Part shown: piece after piece, positions 4,583-5,206 of the stretch
How positions within the stretch are numbered: position 1 is the stretch's first letter
Layout: every line of letters begins with the position of its first letter
Origin: Nitrospirota bacterium
Lineage (GTDB): Bacteria; Nitrospirota; Thermodesulfovibrionia; Thermodesulfovibrionales; UBA6898
Length of the DNA stretch: 5,206 nucleotides
Reading direction: 5' to 3'
Assembly (NCBI GenBank): GCA_021787505.1
Contig: JAJYLU010000183.1
Location: 1 to 5,206 of the forward strand
The notes under the pieces: generated by a model
Seen by the model: the letters and a program-made list of their open reading frames with translations, nothing else
What the model was told of the DNA's origin: nothing
The model's database searches: none
Position numbers and translations under genes: made by a program

Positions 4583-5206
4583 TTGAAAATACAAAGCTCG
4601 AAGAGTTGGCGAAACTCATCCGCTACTATAGTCTTGTTTCCACCACGGAGGCCGGCTCGGGGCATCCCACATCATCTCTTTCTGCTGCGGATTTGATGAC
4701 CGGCCTTCTGTTCGGAGGGACCTTCAGGTTCGACGCGGACCGTCCGGAGCATCCGAACAATGACAGGCTCATTTTTTCGAAGGGACACGCCTCTCCGCTC
4801 TTCTATTCGCTATGGGCCGCCGCCGGAAAAGTCACCGAACAGGAGCTCATGACGTTGAGAAAGTTCGGCAGTCCCCTCGAAGGGCATCCTACCACCGCCT
4901 TCCGTTATACCGAGGCCTCGACAGGCTCTCTCGGTCAGGGTCTCGCCATCGGTCTCGGCATGGCCCTCAACGCCAAATTCATCGATAAGCTTCCTTATAG
5001 AACATATGTGCTTTTAGGCGACAGCGAGATGACCGAGGGCTCGCAGTGGGAGGCCATGGAGGTTGCGGCCTATTATAAACTGGATAATCTGACAGGTATT
5101 ATCGACGTGAACCGGCTTGGACAAAGGGGAGAGACCATGTACGGACATGATCTCTCTGTTTACGAAAAAAGGGTCTCGTCTTTCGGCTGGGAAACGATAG
5201 TGATAG
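4579..5206 (+). CDS. tkt: Transketolase, N-terminal part (human-like type)
   Basis: The gene runs off the right edge, with 209 residues visible. It is the thiamine diphosphate (ThDP) domain of transketolase, which moves two-carbon ketol units between sugar phosphates in the pentose phosphate and Calvin routes. Visible marks: GSGHPTSSLS at 27-36, FSKGHASPLFY at 66-76, EGHPT at 101-105, STGSLGQGL at 114-122, and the ThDP/Mg motif GDSE at 147-150 through to DVNRLGQRG at 176-184, with Asn178. The first motif reads GDS, where GDG is usual. The DVNRLGQ wording matches the human-like class of about 600-plus residues rather than the E. coli TktA class. A split two-subunit enzyme cannot be excluded because only the N-terminus is seen. 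The ATG has GAGG (4567-4570) 8 nt upstream and a good promoter. An A8 run sits at 4555-4562. Confidence 0.93.
   Translation, partial: MIENTKLEELAKLIRYYSLVSTTEAGSGHPTSSLSAADLMTGLLFGGTFRFDADRPEHPNNDRLIFSKGHASPLFYSLWAAAGKVTEQELMTLRKFGSPLEGHPTTAFRYTEASTGSLGQGLAIGLGMALNAKFIDKLPYRTYVLLGDSEMTEGSQWEAMEVAAYYKLDNLTGIIDVNRLGQRGETMYGHDLSVYEKRVSSFGWETIVI

Overview
The window holds ordinary bacterial chromosome of about 50% GC by eye, with short intergenic gaps and clear Shine-Dalgarno sites. A lipoprotein with an OmpA-like peptidoglycan domain, a secreted CrtC/AttH-like protein, a Tat component and a PAS-GGDEF cyclase point to a Gram-negative, environmental organism. The long LOG-family protein, the four-cysteine mini-protein and a transketolase of the 'DVNRLGQ' (human-like) type suggest Nitrospirota or Desulfobacterota, but this is a guess from protein style and nothing in the window proves it. 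No tRNA, rRNA, CRISPR array, insertion sequence or phage gene was seen.

Layout. Positions 1-1447 hold a minus-strand pair: a LOG-family nucleotide-processing protein (413-1447) followed after a few bases by the N-terminal third or so of an exported CrtC/AttH-like predicted hydrolase (1-404, cut by the window edge). A 327-bp gap (1448-1774) with a near-palindrome but no convincing gene separates it from the plus-strand genes. These are a 67-residue four-cysteine mini-protein (1775-1978), an orphan tatA-like gene (2110-2304) and a PAS-GGDEF diguanylate cyclase (2583-3566). Hairpin-forming segments lie between tatA and the cyclase. A minus-strand OmpA-domain lipoprotein (3612-4271) converges on the cyclase and has a near-consensus sigma-70 promoter. 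Divergent from it is a 34-codon small ORF (4413-4517), then a transketolase (4579 to the window end) whose likely promoter begins inside the stop region of the small ORF.

How they fit together. The genes do not form one obvious pathway. They read as several short transcription units: LOG plus secreted hydrolase; small Cys protein; tatA; c-di-GMP synthesis; envelope lipoprotein; small ORF plus transketolase. The most unusual points are the loss of the expected peptidoglycan-binding Asp in the OmpA domain (Cys in its place), the possibly frameshifted small gene whose other frame ends by overlapping the transketolase start, and the unnamed four-cysteine mini-protein. I do not see evidence for a new multi-gene system.
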